This document shows positions 10,473 to 19,800 of a DNA stretch of 41,878 nt, one piece after another. Source of the DNA: Rubrivivax sp. Its GTDB lineage: Bacteria; Pseudomonadota; Gammaproteobacteria; Burkholderiales; Burkholderiaceae_C. The stretch is from the NCBI GenBank assembly GCA_030681795.1, contig JAUXRG010000113.1:1-41878 (forward strand), written 5' to 3'. Within the stretch, counting starts at the first letter, position 1. Each line of letters starts with the position of its first letter. Under the pieces are notes generated by a model. The model saw only the letters and a list, made by a program, of their open reading frames with translations. It was not told the DNA's origin and made no database searches. The translations under genes were made by a program, and so were the position numbers.

Positions 10473-11288
10473 TTAGAGCACCCAGTCCATGGCCGCGGTA
10501 TGGCCGGGGATGCCCCAGGTTTCATCGTAGTACGGGCCCATGAAATACAGGCCGTCGGGCGGGAAGGTCGGTGCGGCCGCCTCGCGGCTTTTCGAGGCCA
10601 GCACTTCGGCCATCCAGCCCGGTGGCTGGCGGCCACTGCCCACGGCGACCAGGCTGCCGAGAAGATTTCGCACCATGTGGTGCAGGAAGGCGTTGGCGTC
10701 GAAATCGAAGCGCCAGTAGGCACCGCGGCGGCTGATCTCGACGCGCCGCAGCGTCTTCACGGGGGTGGGCGACTGGCAGTCCGCCGCACGAAAGGCGCTG
10801 AAATCGTGCTCGCCGATCAGGTGCGCCGCCGCGGCGCGCATCGCCTCGCCGGCCAGCGGGCGGAATACCCAGCCGACCAGGCCCTGTTCGAGCGCGGGCC
10901 GCACCGGCGACTCGAGGACCACGAAGCGGTAACGCCTGCCGCGGGCGCTGTTGCGCGCGTGGAAGCCGGCCTCCAGCGGCAGGCACCACTGCACGGCCAC
11001 GTCGGCCGGCAGGAAGCGGTTGGTGCCGCGCACCCACGAGAACGGCTCGCGCGTCAGTGCGGTATCCAGGTGAACCACCTGGTTGACGGCGTGCACACCG
11101 GCATCCGTGCGCCCGGCGCAGACCGTGCCGACGGGTTCGGTGGCAAAGGCCGAAAGCGCTTTTTCGACCACGTCTTGCACCGTCTTGCCGTCGGCCTGCG
11201 ACTGCCAGCCGTGGTAGGCCTGGCCGCGGTATGCCAGGCCCAGAGCCAGGCGCGCGGTTCCGGCCTGGCGCGCCTGCCCGGCGCTCAT
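10473..11288 (-). CDS. truA: tRNA pseudouridine(38-40) synthase
   Basis: Converts uridines 38-40 of the tRNA anticodon stem to pseudouridine. The 271-residue product starts MSAGQARQAG at 11288, five bases past the fimV stop. The frame stays open farther upstream inside fimV, but that extension is unlike any TruA and is rejected. The catalytic aspartate is Asp62 in CAGRTDAGVHA. The family's GWQSQ segment is at 27-31. Tight spacing with fimV and trpF suggests one transcript. Confidence 0.95.
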   Translation of the reverse strand: MSAGQARQAGTARLALGLAYRGQAYHGWQSQADGKTVQDVVEKALSAFATEPVGTVCAGRTDAGVHAVNQVVHLDTALTREPFSWVRGTNRFLPADVAVQWCLPLEAGFHARNSARGRRYRFVVLESPVRPALEQGLVGWVFRPLAGEAMRAAAAHLIGEHDFSAFRAADCQSPTPVKTLRRVEISRRGAYWRFDFDANAFLHHMVRNLLGSLVAVGSGRQPPGWMAEVLASKSREAAAPTFPPDGLYFMGPYYDETWGIPGHTAAMDWVL

Positions 11289-11292
11289 GCGC

Positions 11293-13899
11293 TCAGAGCA
11301 GCTTGTCCAGCATGCCCTGGGCCTTGCTCTTGAGCGCGCCTTCGGCCTTGCCCACGACTTCTTCGAGCAGGTCGCGGGCGCCCTCGAGATCGCCGATCTG
11401 GCGGAATTCCTCGGCCAGTTCGATCTTGCGGGCCAGCGGGTCGTGGGCTTCGGGTGCGGCCGCGGGTGCGGGTGCGGGTGCGGCTTCGGTGTCGATCGAA
11501 AAGTCGCCGAAATCCAGCAAGGAGTCGGACGCCGCAGCCGGCGCCGACTTTGCGGCCACGGTGGGCGGCTCGATGCCCAGTGCCTCGAGATCGAAGTCGA
11601 GCGCACCGTCGTCGGCACCGACCGGCCCGCTACGCTTGACGGGGATGGTCTTGGATTCACCGGGCTCGAGCATCAGATCCAGCGTCTGGTGGGCACCGAA
11701 CTGTGCCCCCGTGGAGAACGGTTGCGTGACTTCCCCGGGCGTGAGCGGCGGCAGCGCAGCATCGGTCTTGCCCCCAGGCAGGTCGAATTCGAGGTCGACG
11801 TCGATGGTGCGGTCCAGCGTGGCGTCCGGTGCGGGCTGGAAAGCGGGCGGCGCCACCGCCGCGGTATAGGGCGTGGTCGACGCGCCCAGGGGCTCGGCCA
11901 CGATCTTGCCGCCCGCTCCGCGCACCTCTTCGGGCTTGCCACCCGGCTGATAGAGGACGTTGTCGGGGTCTATGGTCAGGCCCAGGGCCTGCGCCTGGGT
12001 CCAGTCTTCACCTTCGCCGCGGGTCAGATTGAACATCTGCGAGGCGAGCAACTCGTAGGCCTTGGTGTCGCGCCGCTTGGCGTAGACCTCGAGCAGCTTG
12101 GAGCGGATGGCCATGCGTTCGGGCGTGGCCCGCATGGCCTCCTTGAGAATTTCCTCGGCCTGCAGGTCGCGCCCATAGGCCAGATAGACGTCGGCCTCGG
12201 CCACCGGATCGACGTCGCCGATGGCATCGAGCTGGCTCAGCGAGTAGCTCATCGACGACGAGTTCCCGCTCGTGCTGCTGGCCGCGTCGCGCGTATCGAT
12301 GCGCTGCCCCCCGCTGGCACCGAAGAACGAGTCGGGCTGCAGCCGGCTTTCCAGGAACGAGGTCTCGCCGCCTTGCTTGCGCATGCGCCCGCGCAGGCGG
12401 TACAGACCCAGGCCAGCCAGCAGCGCCACCAATACACCGGCGCCGGGCAGCAGCAGCGCGTTGTCGAGCAGCGAATCGAGCAGGCCCGGTTCTTCGCTCG
12501 CCGCCACGGGCGGCACGGGCTTGGCTGCGGCGGGCCTGGCCGCGGAGGCGGGGGCAGGCGCAGGCGCAGGGGATGGTGCCGAGGCCACAGGCGCGGGCTG
12601 CGGCATCGGCGCGGCCGCCACCACGGTCGGCGCGGGCAGGGCCGGCGGCGCAACGGCCGGGGTGGGCGCCGGTGCCGGCGCCGGCATCGGCGCAGGGGCG
12701 GCGGGCTGGGCTGGGGCGGCGGGTGCCGCTGCCGGCGCCGTGGCGCCCTGGAGCTTCTTCAGTTCGTCCACGTTGCGTGCCAGCTCGGCCAGCCGCGCTG
12801 CGGAGTCCTTCTTTTCGGCCTCCTTCGAGGCGCGGGCTTCCGGAGCCGATGCCTTGACGCCGCCTTGCGAGAGCGTCAGGCGATCGGGTGTCGCGGCGGC
12901 GGCCTGTTTGCGGTCATCGACCTGGGCTTGCACCTGCCCGCGCGCCTGGCGGGCCGGCGCGGCCTCGGCGGTGGCGGTCGTGCCAGACGCCAGGCGCTGG
13001 CGGTAGGCAGCGAAATCGGCGCTTTGCGCCACGATCACCTCGCGCGCTTCCTGCGGCGAGAATTTGCCGGCCTGCTCCGGCGAGGGCACGCTGAGCACGA
13101 CACCGGCCTTCAGCCGGTTCATGTTGTCGCCCACGAAAGCCTGCGGATTGCCGCGGAACAGCGCGACGAGCATCTGGTCGAGCGAGATGCCCTGGCGCGG
13201 CGCGCGATTGGCGATGCGGCTGAGTGAATCGCCCGCTCGCACTCGGTATTCATCGCCCCCGGGCAGCGGTGCTGCCGCTGCGGCAGGCGCCACCGGCGCG
13301 CGCGGCACCGCGGCGGGCGCCGGGCGTGGCTCGCGCGGCGGCCTGGCCGCCGGGGCGGGCGTTTGAGCCGTGGCCACGGCGGGCGCCAGCGGCGCTGCGG
13401 GGGCAGCCATGGCGGGAGCGGGCGGCGCAGCCGCCGGCGTCGGGGCCGGCGTGGCTTCGGGCGCCGTGGCGGCGACAGGCGCCTGCGCGGCACGCGCGCC
13501 CGGCGGGTCGAACAGCATCGTGTATTCGCGCACCAGGCGGCCACTGGACCAGGTGGCTTCGATGATGACGTTGACGAAGGGCTCGAGCACCGCGCGGTCG
13601 CTGGTGACTCGCAGCACCGAGCGGCCGTCCGCGCGGCGCACGACCTGCACCTGGGCCGAGCCGAGCGCGGCGTTGTAGTCGACACCCGCGGCCCGGTAGG
13701 CCTCGGGCGGCGCCACGCGCAGCTTCAGCGAGGACGCTTCGTCGGGCGTGACACTGGTGACCTCGATCTCGGCGCGCAGCGTCTCGCCCAGAGCCGATTG
13801 CACGCTCAGGCGGCCCAGCCCCAGCGCCGCGGCCTGTGTTCCCCACAGACAGGCGGCGGCCAGCGCCACCCCATTGAGCGCAAAGCGCGAAACGTTCAT
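11293..13899 (-). CDS. fimV: FimV/HubP-like polar hub protein
   Basis: An 868-residue inner-membrane protein related to Pseudomonas FimV and Vibrio HubP, which organise the cell pole and type IV pilus assembly. Start chosen at 13899 because it gives a signal peptide (MNVSRFALNGVALAAACLWG) followed by the conserved LGLGRLSVQSALGETLRAEI. A LysM peptidoglycan-binding domain lies at about 217-272. After Pro/Ala-rich linkers come a membrane helix at about 481-501, a TPR-like acidic cytoplasmic region from about 565, and the conserved FimV C-terminal helix pair at about 822-868 (ARDLLEEVVGKAEGALKSKA). The linkers contain near-tandem hexanucleotides (11459-11483), a place where length may vary between strains. 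The asd-fimV-truA order is a known one. Confidence 0.93.
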   Translation of the reverse strand: MNVSRFALNGVALAAACLWGTQAAALGLGRLSVQSALGETLRAEIEVTSVTPDEASSLKLRVAPPEAYRAAGVDYNAALGSAQVQVVRRADGRSVLRVTSDRAVLEPFVNVIIEATWSSGRLVREYTMLFDPPGARAAQAPVAATAPEATPAPTPAAAPPAPAMAAPAAPLAPAVATAQTPAPAARPPREPRPAPAAVPRAPVAPAAAAAPLPGGDEYRVRAGDSLSRIANRAPRQGISLDQMLVALFRGNPQAFVGDNMNRLKAGVVLSVPSPEQAGKFSPQEAREVIVAQSADFAAYRQRLASGTTATAEAAPARQARGQVQAQVDDRKQAAAATPDRLTLSQGGVKASAPEARASKEAEKKDSAARLAELARNVDELKKLQGATAPAAAPAAPAQPAAPAPMPAPAPAPTPAVAPPALPAPTVVAAAPMPQPAPVASAPSPAPAPAPASAARPAAAKPVPPVAASEEPGLLDSLLDNALLLPGAGVLVALLAGLGLYRLRGRMRKQGGETSFLESRLQPDSFFGASGGQRIDTRDAASSTSGNSSSMSYSLSQLDAIGDVDPVAEADVYLAYGRDLQAEEILKEAMRATPERMAIRSKLLEVYAKRRDTKAYELLASQMFNLTRGEGEDWTQAQALGLTIDPDNVLYQPGGKPEEVRGAGGKIVAEPLGASTTPYTAAVAPPAFQPAPDATLDRTIDVDLEFDLPGGKTDAALPPLTPGEVTQPFSTGAQFGAHQTLDLMLEPGESKTIPVKRSGPVGADDGALDFDLEALGIEPPTVAAKSAPAAASDSLLDFGDFSIDTEAAPAPAPAAAPEAHDPLARKIELAEEFRQIGDLEGARDLLEEVVGKAEGALKSKAQGMLDKLL

Positions 13900-14099
13900 C
13901 GAGCGGTGTTCCAAGGCTTTTCCCCCAGGCGATAGGCCAAGGCTTTCGGAGAAGCCGGCCGCCGTCACATCAAGCCGCCGCGCGCCTGCCCGCAAGGCAG
14001 TGCACCGGAACGGCGGAAAATTGCAACAGCATCAAGCATATAGGAGCGCAAGCTCAGGCATAAGCTGATGATTGGCAGGGAAATGGTTTGTTTCTGAGC

Positions 14100-14127
14100 G
14101 TTGCCCACCCTGTGGTGGGTGGACAAC
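14100..14127 (-). terminator. Hairpin just downstream of asd; weak terminator candidate
   Basis: GTTG-CCCACC pairs with GGTGGG-CAAC (loop CTGT, with a four-base bulge TGGA on one side). It lies within 36 bases of the asd stop. No U-rich tail follows on the asd strand, so it is a weak candidate. The rest of the 236-base gap between asd and fimV (13900-14135) shows no gene, and I could not identify a convincing promoter for fimV. Confidence 0.3.
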
Positions 14128-14135
14128 GCCCGTCT

Positions 14136-15290
14136 TCACTGCTCAAGCAGGATGCGCAGCATGCGGCGCAAGGGCTCGGCGGCGCCCCAGAGCAGTTGGT
14201 CGCCGATGGTGTACGCGCCGACATATTCGGGGCCCAGGGCCATCTTGCGCAATCGACCCACGGCGATGTTCGCCGTGCCCGTCACCGCCACCGGCGTGAG
14301 CCCGCGCACGGTGGCTTCGCGCGTATTCGGCACGTAGGACACCCAGGGGTTGTCGTTGCGGATCATGGCTTCCAGGTCGGCCAGCGGCACGTCCTTCTTC
14401 AGCTTGAAGGTCAGCGCCTGGCTGTGGCAGCGCATGGCGCCGACGCGCACGCAGATCGAGTCGACCGGCACCGCCGCCACGCCGAACCCCGGGCCGCGGC
14501 CGAGGATCTTGTTCGCCTCGGCGCCGCCCTTCCACTCTTCCAGGCTGGTGCCGTCGCCGCGGTCGGCGTCGATCCAGGGGATCAGGCTGCCGGCCAGCGG
14601 CACCATGAAGTTCTTCGTCTCCTCGGCCGACAAGCCGCGCTGGGTGGCGGCCACCTGGCGGTCGATCTCGAGGATGGCACTGGCCGGGTCGTCGAGCAGC
14701 GGGCGCACCGCCGCATTCAGCGTGCCGAACTGCGTGAGCAGTTCGCGCATGTGCTGCGCGCCGCCGCCGCTGGCGGCCTGGTAGGTGGTGGCCGTCATCC
14801 ACTCCACGAGGTCGGCCTTGAACAGCGCGCCCACGCCCATGAGCATGCAGCTCACCGTGCAGTTGCCGCCGATGTAGTCCTTCACGCCCTTGGCCAGGGC
14901 GCTCTGGATCACCGGCATATTCACCGGGTCGAGGACGATCACCGCGTCGTCCTGCATGCGCAGCGTCTTGGCCGCGTCGATCCAGTAGCCCTTCCAGCCC
15001 GCCGCGCGCAGCTGCGGGTAGACGGCCTTGGTGTATTCGCCACCCTGGCAGGTGATGACGACATCGCAGCGCTTGAGCGCGGCGATATCGCCTGCGTCGT
15101 GCAGCGCGGTGTCGCCCTTGGCCAGCCCGGCGATCGCGGCGGGCAGCGCGCCGCCGGCACTGCTGGTGGAGAAGAACATCGGCTCGATGAGCGCGAAATC
15201 GCCCTCGGTGCGCATGCGGTCCATCAGCACGGAGCCGACCATGCCGCGCCAGCCGACCAAGCCGACGAGCGGGTTTCTTGCGAGTGCCAT
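14136..15290 (-). CDS. asd: Aspartate-semialdehyde dehydrogenase
   Basis: Reduces aspartyl phosphate to aspartate semialdehyde, the branch point to lysine/diaminopimelate, methionine and threonine. The 384-residue product starts [20 protein letters not shown], the NADP-binding loop of the Gram-negative Asd type. The catalytic cysteine is Cys144 in [10 protein letters not shown] and the acid-base histidine is His289 in MRCHSQAL. The reading frame continues far upstream through leuB without a stop, but that part matches nothing; the ATG at 15290 fits the family's N-terminus. It is about 90 bases downstream of leuB. Confidence 0.97.
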   Translation of the reverse strand: MALARNPLVGLVGWRGMVGSVLMDRMRTEGDFALIEPMFFSTSSAGGALPAAIAGLAKGDTALHDAGDIAALKRCDVVITCQGGEYTKAVYPQLRAAGWKGYWIDAAKTLRMQDDAVIVLDPVNMPVIQSALAKGVKDYIGGNCTVSCMLMGVGALFKADLVEWMTATTYQAASGGGAQHMRELLTQFGTLNAAVRPLLDDPASAILEIDRQVAATQRGLSAEETKNFMVPLAGSLIPWIDADRGDGTSLEEWKGGAEANKILGRGPGFGVAAVPVDSICVRVGAMRCHSQALTFKLKKDVPLADLEAMIRNDNPWVSYVPNTREATVRGLTPVAVTGTANIAVGRLRKMALGPEYVGAYTIGDQLLWGAAEPLRRMLRILLEQ

Positions 15291-15313
15291 TTCAGTCTTG
15301 CCTTTCCAGTGTG

Positions 15314-15356
15314 TCTGGACCCCGGTTTGCCTCGGCTCGCTTCGCCGGGGTCCAGA
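15314..15356. repeat. Perfect 12-bp inverted repeat between leuB and asd
   Basis: TCTGGACCCCGG (15314-15325) is exactly complementary to CCGGGGTCCAGA (15345-15356), with a 19-base spacer. No T-run follows on either strand, so this is not a standard intrinsic terminator. It could be a dispersed intergenic repeat, a messenger-stabilising hairpin or an attenuator between leuB and asd. Only one copy is seen in this window. Confidence 0.7.
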
Positions 15357-15382
15357 GTGGGGGCGAGACGATCCGAGAGCCG

Positions 15383-16501
15383 CTAGCTCTTGGTGGTGGT
15401 GGTTTTGCCGATGACCTTGCCGCCGACCTTGCCGGTCAGGGCGGCGACGACCGCATCGCCCATCGCTTGCGTGCCGACCTTCGTCGTGCCTTCGCTCCAG
15501 ATGTCCGGCGTGCGCAGGCCGGCCGAGAGCACGGCCTTCACCGCCGACTCGATGCGGTCGGCTGCAGCAGCTTGGTTGAGCGAGAAGCGAAGCATCATGG
15601 CAGCGGACAAGATTGTAGCCAGCGGGTTGGCCACGCCCTGGCCGGCGATGTCCGGCGCGCTGCCGTGGCTGGGCTCGTACAGGCCCTTGTTGTTCTTGTC
15701 GAGCGAAGCGCTGGGCAGCATGCCGATGCTGCCGGTGAGCATGGCGGCTTCGTCGCTGAGGATGTCGCCGAACATGTTGCCGGTGAAGATGACGTCGAAG
15801 TTCTTCGGCGCCTTGACGAGCTGCATGGCCGCGTTGTCGACATACATGTGCTCGAGCTCCACATCGGGGTACTGCGCATGCACCTCGGTGACCACGTCGC
15901 GCCAGAACTGGAAGGTCTCCAGCACGTTGGCCTTGTCCACGCTCGTGACCTTCTGGCTGCGCTTGCGCGCCGCCTGGAAAGCCACATGCGCGATGCGCTC
16001 GATCTCGGGCCGGCTGTAGCGCATCGTATCGAAGGCTTCCTCGGCGCCCGGAAAATGGCCGTCGGTGGCGACGCGCCGCCCGCGCGGCTGGCCGAAGTAG
16101 ATGTCGCCGGTGAGCTCGCGGATGATCAGGATGTCCAGCCCCGACACCAGCTCGGGCTTCAGGCTGCTGGCCTGCGTGAGCTGCTCGTAGCACAGGGCCG
16201 GGCGAAAGTTGGCGAACAGGCCGAGGTGCTTGCGCAGGCCCAGGATGGCCTGCTCCGGGCGCAGCGCGCGCTCCAGCTTGTCGTATTTCCAGTCACCCAC
16301 GGCGCCGAAGAGGATGGCATCGGCGGCCTGGGCCAGCTTCAGCGTCGAGTCGGGCAAGGGGTGGCCGTGCGCCTCAACGGCGGCACCGCCGACGAGCGCG
16401 GTCTCGGTCTCGAAGCCCAGGTCGAGCACGCCCAGCACACGCAAGGCCTGCGCCACGATCTCGGTGCCTATGCCGTCGCCCGGCAGGATGGCGATCTTCA
16501 T
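15383..16501 (-). CDS. leuB: 3-isopropylmalate dehydrogenase
   Basis: Oxidatively decarboxylates 3-isopropylmalate to 2-oxoisocaproate in leucine synthesis, with NAD+. The start [16 protein letters not shown] at 16501 is the family N-terminus. The signature [10 protein letters not shown] is at 128-137, Lys190 (SVDKANVL) and the metal aspartates Asp222, Asp246 and Asp250 ([10 protein letters not shown]) are present. At 372 residues it is slightly long: the extra C-terminal tail [12 protein letters not shown] is basic and encoded by near-repetitive GGT triplets. It lies 13 bases downstream of leuD. Confidence 0.97.
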   Translation of the reverse strand: MKIAILPGDGIGTEIVAQALRVLGVLDLGFETETALVGGAAVEAHGHPLPDSTLKLAQAADAILFGAVGDWKYDKLERALRPEQAILGLRKHLGLFANFRPALCYEQLTQASSLKPELVSGLDILIIRELTGDIYFGQPRGRRVATDGHFPGAEEAFDTMRYSRPEIERIAHVAFQAARKRSQKVTSVDKANVLETFQFWRDVVTEVHAQYPDVELEHMYVDNAAMQLVKAPKNFDVIFTGNMFGDILSDEAAMLTGSIGMLPSASLDKNNKGLYEPSHGSAPDIAGQGVANPLATILSAAMMLRFSLNQAAAADRIESAVKAVLSAGLRTPDIWSEGTTKVGTQAMGDAVVAALTGKVGGKVIGKTTTTKS

Positions 16502-16514
16502 GGGTGGGTTCGCT

Positions 16515-17183
16515 TCAGAGTTGACGTTGCGCCAGCCAGGGCATCTTCGCCAGGCGCTCGGCCTCGAAGGCGCGGATCTTGTCGGCATGGCGCAGCGTCA
16601 GGCCGATATCGTCGAAGCCGCCCACCAGGCAGTATTTGCGGAAGGGCTGCACCTCGAAGGGCAGCTCGCTGCCATCGGGCTTGACGACCACCTGCCGTGG
16701 CAGGTCCACCGTGAGCGTATAGCCGGGGAAGGCCCGCACCTCGTCGAACAGCTTGGCCACCTGCGATTCGGGCAGTTGGATCGGCAGCAGCCCGTTCTTG
16801 AAGCAGTTGTTGAAGAAGATGTCGGCGTAGCTAGTGGCGATGAGGGCGCGGAATCCGTACTGCTCCAGCGCCCATGGAGCGTGCTCACGGCTGGAGCCGC
16901 AGCCGAAATTGCTGCGCGCCAGCAGGATGCTGGCGCCGGGGCTACCACCGGGCCCGGGTTGATACCGCGGCTGGTTGAGCACGAAGTCGGGGTTGGGCTT
17001 GCGGCGGGCGGGGTCCTGCCCGGGCTCGCCGGGGTCGAGGTAGCGCCAGGCGTCGAACAGGTTGGGCCCGAAGCCGCTGCGCGCGATCGATTTCAGGAAT
17101 TGCTTGGGGATGATGGCGTCGGTATCCACGTTGTCGCGGTCCATCGGCGCCACCAGGCCCTGGTGCACGGTGAAGGCTTGCAT
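16515..17183 (-). CDS. leuD: 3-isopropylmalate dehydratase small subunit
   Basis: Swivelling-domain partner of LeuC in isopropylmalate isomerisation. The start is placed at the ATG at 17183 ([20 protein letters not shown]), which has AGGAG nine bases upstream; an in-frame TTG seven codons earlier is less likely because it overlies that Shine-Dalgarno. The conserved [13 protein letters not shown] and [15 protein letters not shown] motifs are present. It has 222 residues against about 200 in E. coli, the difference being mainly a Pro/Gly-rich loop (residues about 52-82). It follows leuC after 13 bases. Confidence 0.96.
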   Translation of the reverse strand: MQAFTVHQGLVAPMDRDNVDTDAIIPKQFLKSIARSGFGPNLFDAWRYLDPGEPGQDPARRKPNPDFVLNQPRYQPGPGGSPGASILLARSNFGCGSSREHAPWALEQYGFRALIATSYADIFFNNCFKNGLLPIQLPESQVAKLFDEVRAFPGYTLTVDLPRQVVVKPDGSELPFEVQPFRKYCLVGGFDDIGLTLRHADKIRAFEAERLAKMPWLAQRQL

Positions 17184-17196
17184 GGTGTCTCTCTCC

Positions 17197-18621
17197 TCAG
17201 CCAATCCGGCGCACGTCGACGAAGTGGCCGTTGAGCGCTGCTGCGGCGGCCATCGCCGGGCTCACCAGGTGGGTGCGTCCGCCGGCGCCCTGGCGGCCTT
17301 CGAAGTTTCGGTTGCTGGTGCTGGCGCAGCGCTCGCCGGGCTCCAGCCGGTCGGCATTCATGGCCAGGCACATGCTGCAGCCGGGCTCGCGCCACTCGAA
17401 ACCGGCGGCCCTGAAGATCTCGTGCAGGCCTTCGGCCTCGGCCTGCGCCTTCACCAGGCCCGAGCCCGGCACCACCAGCGCCAGCTTCACGTTGCCGGCC
17501 ACGCGCTGCCCCACCCGCCTGACCACCGCGGCGGCCTCGCGCAAGTCCTCGATGCGGCTGTTGGTGCACGACCCGATGAAAACCTTGTCGATGCGGATGT
17601 CGGTGATGGCCTTGTTGGGCGCCAGGCCCATGTAGACCAGCGCGCGTTCGATGGCGCCGCGCTTGACGGCGTCTTTCTCGTTATCTGGGTCGGGCACGCG
17701 GCCGTCCACACCCACCACCATCTCGGGGCTGGTGCCCCAGGTCACTTGCGGCGGGATCTGCGCGGCGTCGAGCTCGACCACGGCGTCCCACTTCGCGTCG
17801 GGGTCGGATTGCAGCGTGCGCCAATACGCCACGGCATGGTCCCATTCGACACCCCTGGGCGCGAAGGGCCGGCCCATGCAATAGGCGATGGTCTTCTCGT
17901 CCACCGCCACCAGGCCCGCACGCGCACCGGCCTCGATGGCCATGTTGCACACCGTCATGCGGCCTTCCATGCTCAGCGCGCGGATCGCCGCGCCGGCGAA
18001 TTCGATGGTGCTGCCCGTGCCACCGGCCGTCCCTATCCTGCCGATGATGGCCAGCACGATGTCCTTGGCGGTGACGCCGCGGCCTGCTGCGCCTTCCACC
18101 TTGATCAGCAGGTTCTTCGCCTTCTTGGCCAGCAAGGTCTGCGTGGCCAGCACATGCTCGACCTCGCTGGTGCCGATGCCGTGCGCCAGGGCGCCGAAAG
18201 CGCCGTGGGTGCTGGTGTGGCTGTCACCGCAAACCACGGTCATGCCGGGCAGCGTGGCGCCGTTCTCCGGGCCGATGACATGCACGATGCCCTGGCGCTT
18301 GTCGAGGAACGGGAAATACGCCGCCGCACCCGAGGCTGCGATATTGGCGTCCAGCGTGGTGATCTGCAGCTTGCTGATCGGGTCGGTGATGCCGTCGTAG
18401 CCGTCGGCCCAGCCGGTGGTGGGCGTATTGTGGTCGGCGGTGGCGACGATGGAGCTCACCCGCCAGACCTTGCGGCCGGCCAGGCGCAGCCCTTCGAAGG
18501 CCTGCGGGCTGGTCACCTCGTGCACGAGGTGGCGGTCGATGTAGAGGGTGGCGGTGCCGTCCTCTTCGGTGTGGACGATATGTTCGTCCCAAAGCTTGTC
18601 GTACAGGGTGCGGGCGGTCAT
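17197..18621 (-). CDS. leuC: 3-isopropylmalate dehydratase large subunit
   Basis: Aconitase-fold Fe-S enzyme that, with LeuD, interconverts 2- and 3-isopropylmalate. The start [16 protein letters not shown] at 18621 gives 474 residues, close to E. coli LeuC. The 4Fe-4S ligands are Cys352 (GSCTNSR), Cys415 and Cys418 (GCSMCLAMN). Conserved [13 protein letters not shown] lies at 131-143. The upstream 34 bases up to the VOC remnant hold no recognisable leader peptide or T-box-like element, so the promoter may lie within or before the LysR gene. Confidence 0.97.
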   Translation of the reverse strand: MTARTLYDKLWDEHIVHTEEDGTATLYIDRHLVHEVTSPQAFEGLRLAGRKVWRVSSIVATADHNTPTTGWADGYDGITDPISKLQITTLDANIAASGAAAYFPFLDKRQGIVHVIGPENGATLPGMTVVCGDSHTSTHGAFGALAHGIGTSEVEHVLATQTLLAKKAKNLLIKVEGAAGRGVTAKDIVLAIIGRIGTAGGTGSTIEFAGAAIRALSMEGRMTVCNMAIEAGARAGLVAVDEKTIAYCMGRPFAPRGVEWDHAVAYWRTLQSDPDAKWDAVVELDAAQIPPQVTWGTSPEMVVGVDGRVPDPDNEKDAVKRGAIERALVYMGLAPNKAITDIRIDKVFIGSCTNSRIEDLREAAAVVRRVGQRVAGNVKLALVVPGSGLVKAQAEAEGLHEIFRAAGFEWREPGCSMCLAMNADRLEPGERCASTSNRNFEGRQGAGGRTHLVSPAMAAAAALNGHFVDVRRIG

Positions 18622-18655
18622 GCCCTCATTTTCACGCACATCCGCACGCGGGCGC

Positions 18656-18752
18656 TCAAGCCAGCGCCGCAATCACCTCGGCCGGCGCCTGCACCCATTC
18701 GATCAACACCCCTTCACCGCCCAAGGGGAACGCCTCGTTTTCCTTGGGCCGG
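18656..18752 (-). pseudogene. Remnant of a VOC/glyoxalase-fold gene (3' end only), overlapping the LysR 3' end
   Basis: Read on the minus strand, this stretch encodes [18 protein letters not shown] followed by [12 protein letters not shown] and a stop. It aligns without gaps with the last residues of the intact VOC protein at 21524-21997 ([18 protein letters not shown]...), 22 of 30 residues identical by eye, and both end at nearly the same place. No start or upstream VOC domain is present here; the sequence before it belongs to the LysR gene, whose frame is different and stops inside the remnant at 18703. It is therefore a decayed or truncated second copy. Confidence 0.75.
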
Positions 18753-19692
18753 ACTGCGCACGCCGAGTTGCCGGCGCGCCAGCCGCCAGCCGCTGCTCGG
18801 CCATCTGCACCAGCGCCAGCGCCGCCGGCGAGAGCTGGGCGCGGTCGCGCATGGCCAGCAACAGCGTTCGTTCGGTGCGCATGCCGGTCAGCGGCTTGAT
18901 GCGCAGGCCCAGAGCCCCCGCATGCGGCGCCGCCCCGGCACGCGGCAGTATGGCCACGCCGAGGCCCGCCGCCACCATGCGGCACATGGCGTCGAAGCTG
19001 CGCACCTGGACGCGGATCTTCAGCGGCCGGCCGACCAGATCGGCGGCCGCAGCGAGCTGCCGCGTCAGCGCCGTGGCTCGGCCCAAGGCCACCAGGTCGT
19101 GCGCCAGCACGTCCTCGAATGCGACGCGGTCACCCGCGGCCAGCGCATGGCCGGCGGGCAGCAGCAGCATCAGTTCGTCGCGGTCACAGACCAGGGTCTG
19201 CAGGCCTTCGGCCGCGGTGTTCTCGCCAATCACCGCCAGCTCGGCGGCACCGCAGGCCACCGCGCGCACCGCGTCTGCACTGAGCGCATCTTCCAGGTCC
19301 AGCCGCACGGCAGGGTGGGCTGCCGAGAAATTGGCCAGCAAACCCGGTAGAAAGCCCCCGAAGGCCGAGGTGTTGGCCCACAGGCGCAGGTGGCCGCCGG
19401 CGCCGCTCTGCAGGTCGTCCATGGCCAGCGCCAGCTGCTCGACACCGGCCACCAGCTCGATGGCATGGCGCAGCAGGGTCTGCCCGGCCGCGGTGGGCAC
19501 CACGCCGCGCTTGCTGCGCGCCAGCAGCACACTGCCCACGTGCGACTCGAGCTCGGCGATGCGCTTGCTGGCCGCAGCCAGGCTGATACCGAAACGTCCG
19601 GCCCCGGCCGTCAGGCTGCCGGCGTTGACCGCGGCAACGAAGAGGCGCAGCGAGACGAGGTCGAAACGGTTCAGGTTGATCGGGCTGGGCAT
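18703..19692 (-). CDS. LysR-family transcriptional regulator
   Basis: A 329-residue LysR-type regulator with an N-terminal winged helix-turn-helix (about 5-65; [20 protein letters not shown] then [14 protein letters not shown]) and a two-lobed effector domain from about 90. The ATG at 19692 is preferred over one three codons upstream because GAGG lies nine bases before it. The gene is divergent from the binding-protein and maleate isomerase genes, so it probably controls them and itself, with a diacid as a plausible effector. The last 17 or so residues ([15 protein letters not shown]) are out-of-frame translation of a VOC-gene remnant, so the natural C-terminus has been replaced. Confidence 0.88.
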   Translation of the reverse strand: MPSPINLNRFDLVSLRLFVAAVNAGSLTAGAGRFGISLAAASKRIAELESHVGSVLLARSKRGVVPTAAGQTLLRHAIELVAGVEQLALAMDDLQSGAGGHLRLWANTSAFGGFLPGLLANFSAAHPAVRLDLEDALSADAVRAVACGAAELAVIGENTAAEGLQTLVCDRDELMLLLPAGHALAAGDRVAFEDVLAHDLVALGRATALTRQLAAAADLVGRPLKIRVQVRSFDAMCRMVAAGLGVAILPRAGAAPHAGALGLRIKPLTGMRTERTLLLAMRDRAQLSPAALALVQMAEQRLAAGAPATRRAQSGPRKTRRSPWAVKGC

Positions 19693-19699
19693 GGACCGC

Positions 19700-19722
19700 A
19701 TCCTCAGCCCTGGGTTGAGGAT
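19700..19722. promoter_or_regulatory. Inverted repeat in the LysR/binding-protein divergent region
   Basis: ATCCTCAGCCC and GGGTTGAGGAT form 11-base arms around a single central T, with one G-T mismatch. The dyad touches the upstream LysR start region and lies about 80 bases before the divergent gene. A second shorter dyad, TGTCAATGACA, is at 19724-19734. LysR regulators bind such dyads near their own promoter, so this is a candidate regulator site; no canonical T-N11-A box was confirmed. Confidence 0.4.
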
Positions 19723-19800
19723 GTGTCAATGACATCCGAATTTTCAGCCGCCACGGCTTGACCCACAGTGCGGCCAATCAACCACCACCGGAGACAGACC

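Noticed and set aside
10473..11660. Possible N-terminal extension of TruA
   Set aside because: The added 124 residues overlap the end of fimV in another frame and match nothing; the start at 11288 fits TruA.
14136..16193. Possible fusion of asd with an upstream domain
   Set aside because: The upstream open stretch is an alternative frame of leuB with Arg/Ala/Gly-rich noise, and Asd has a normal N-terminus at 15290.
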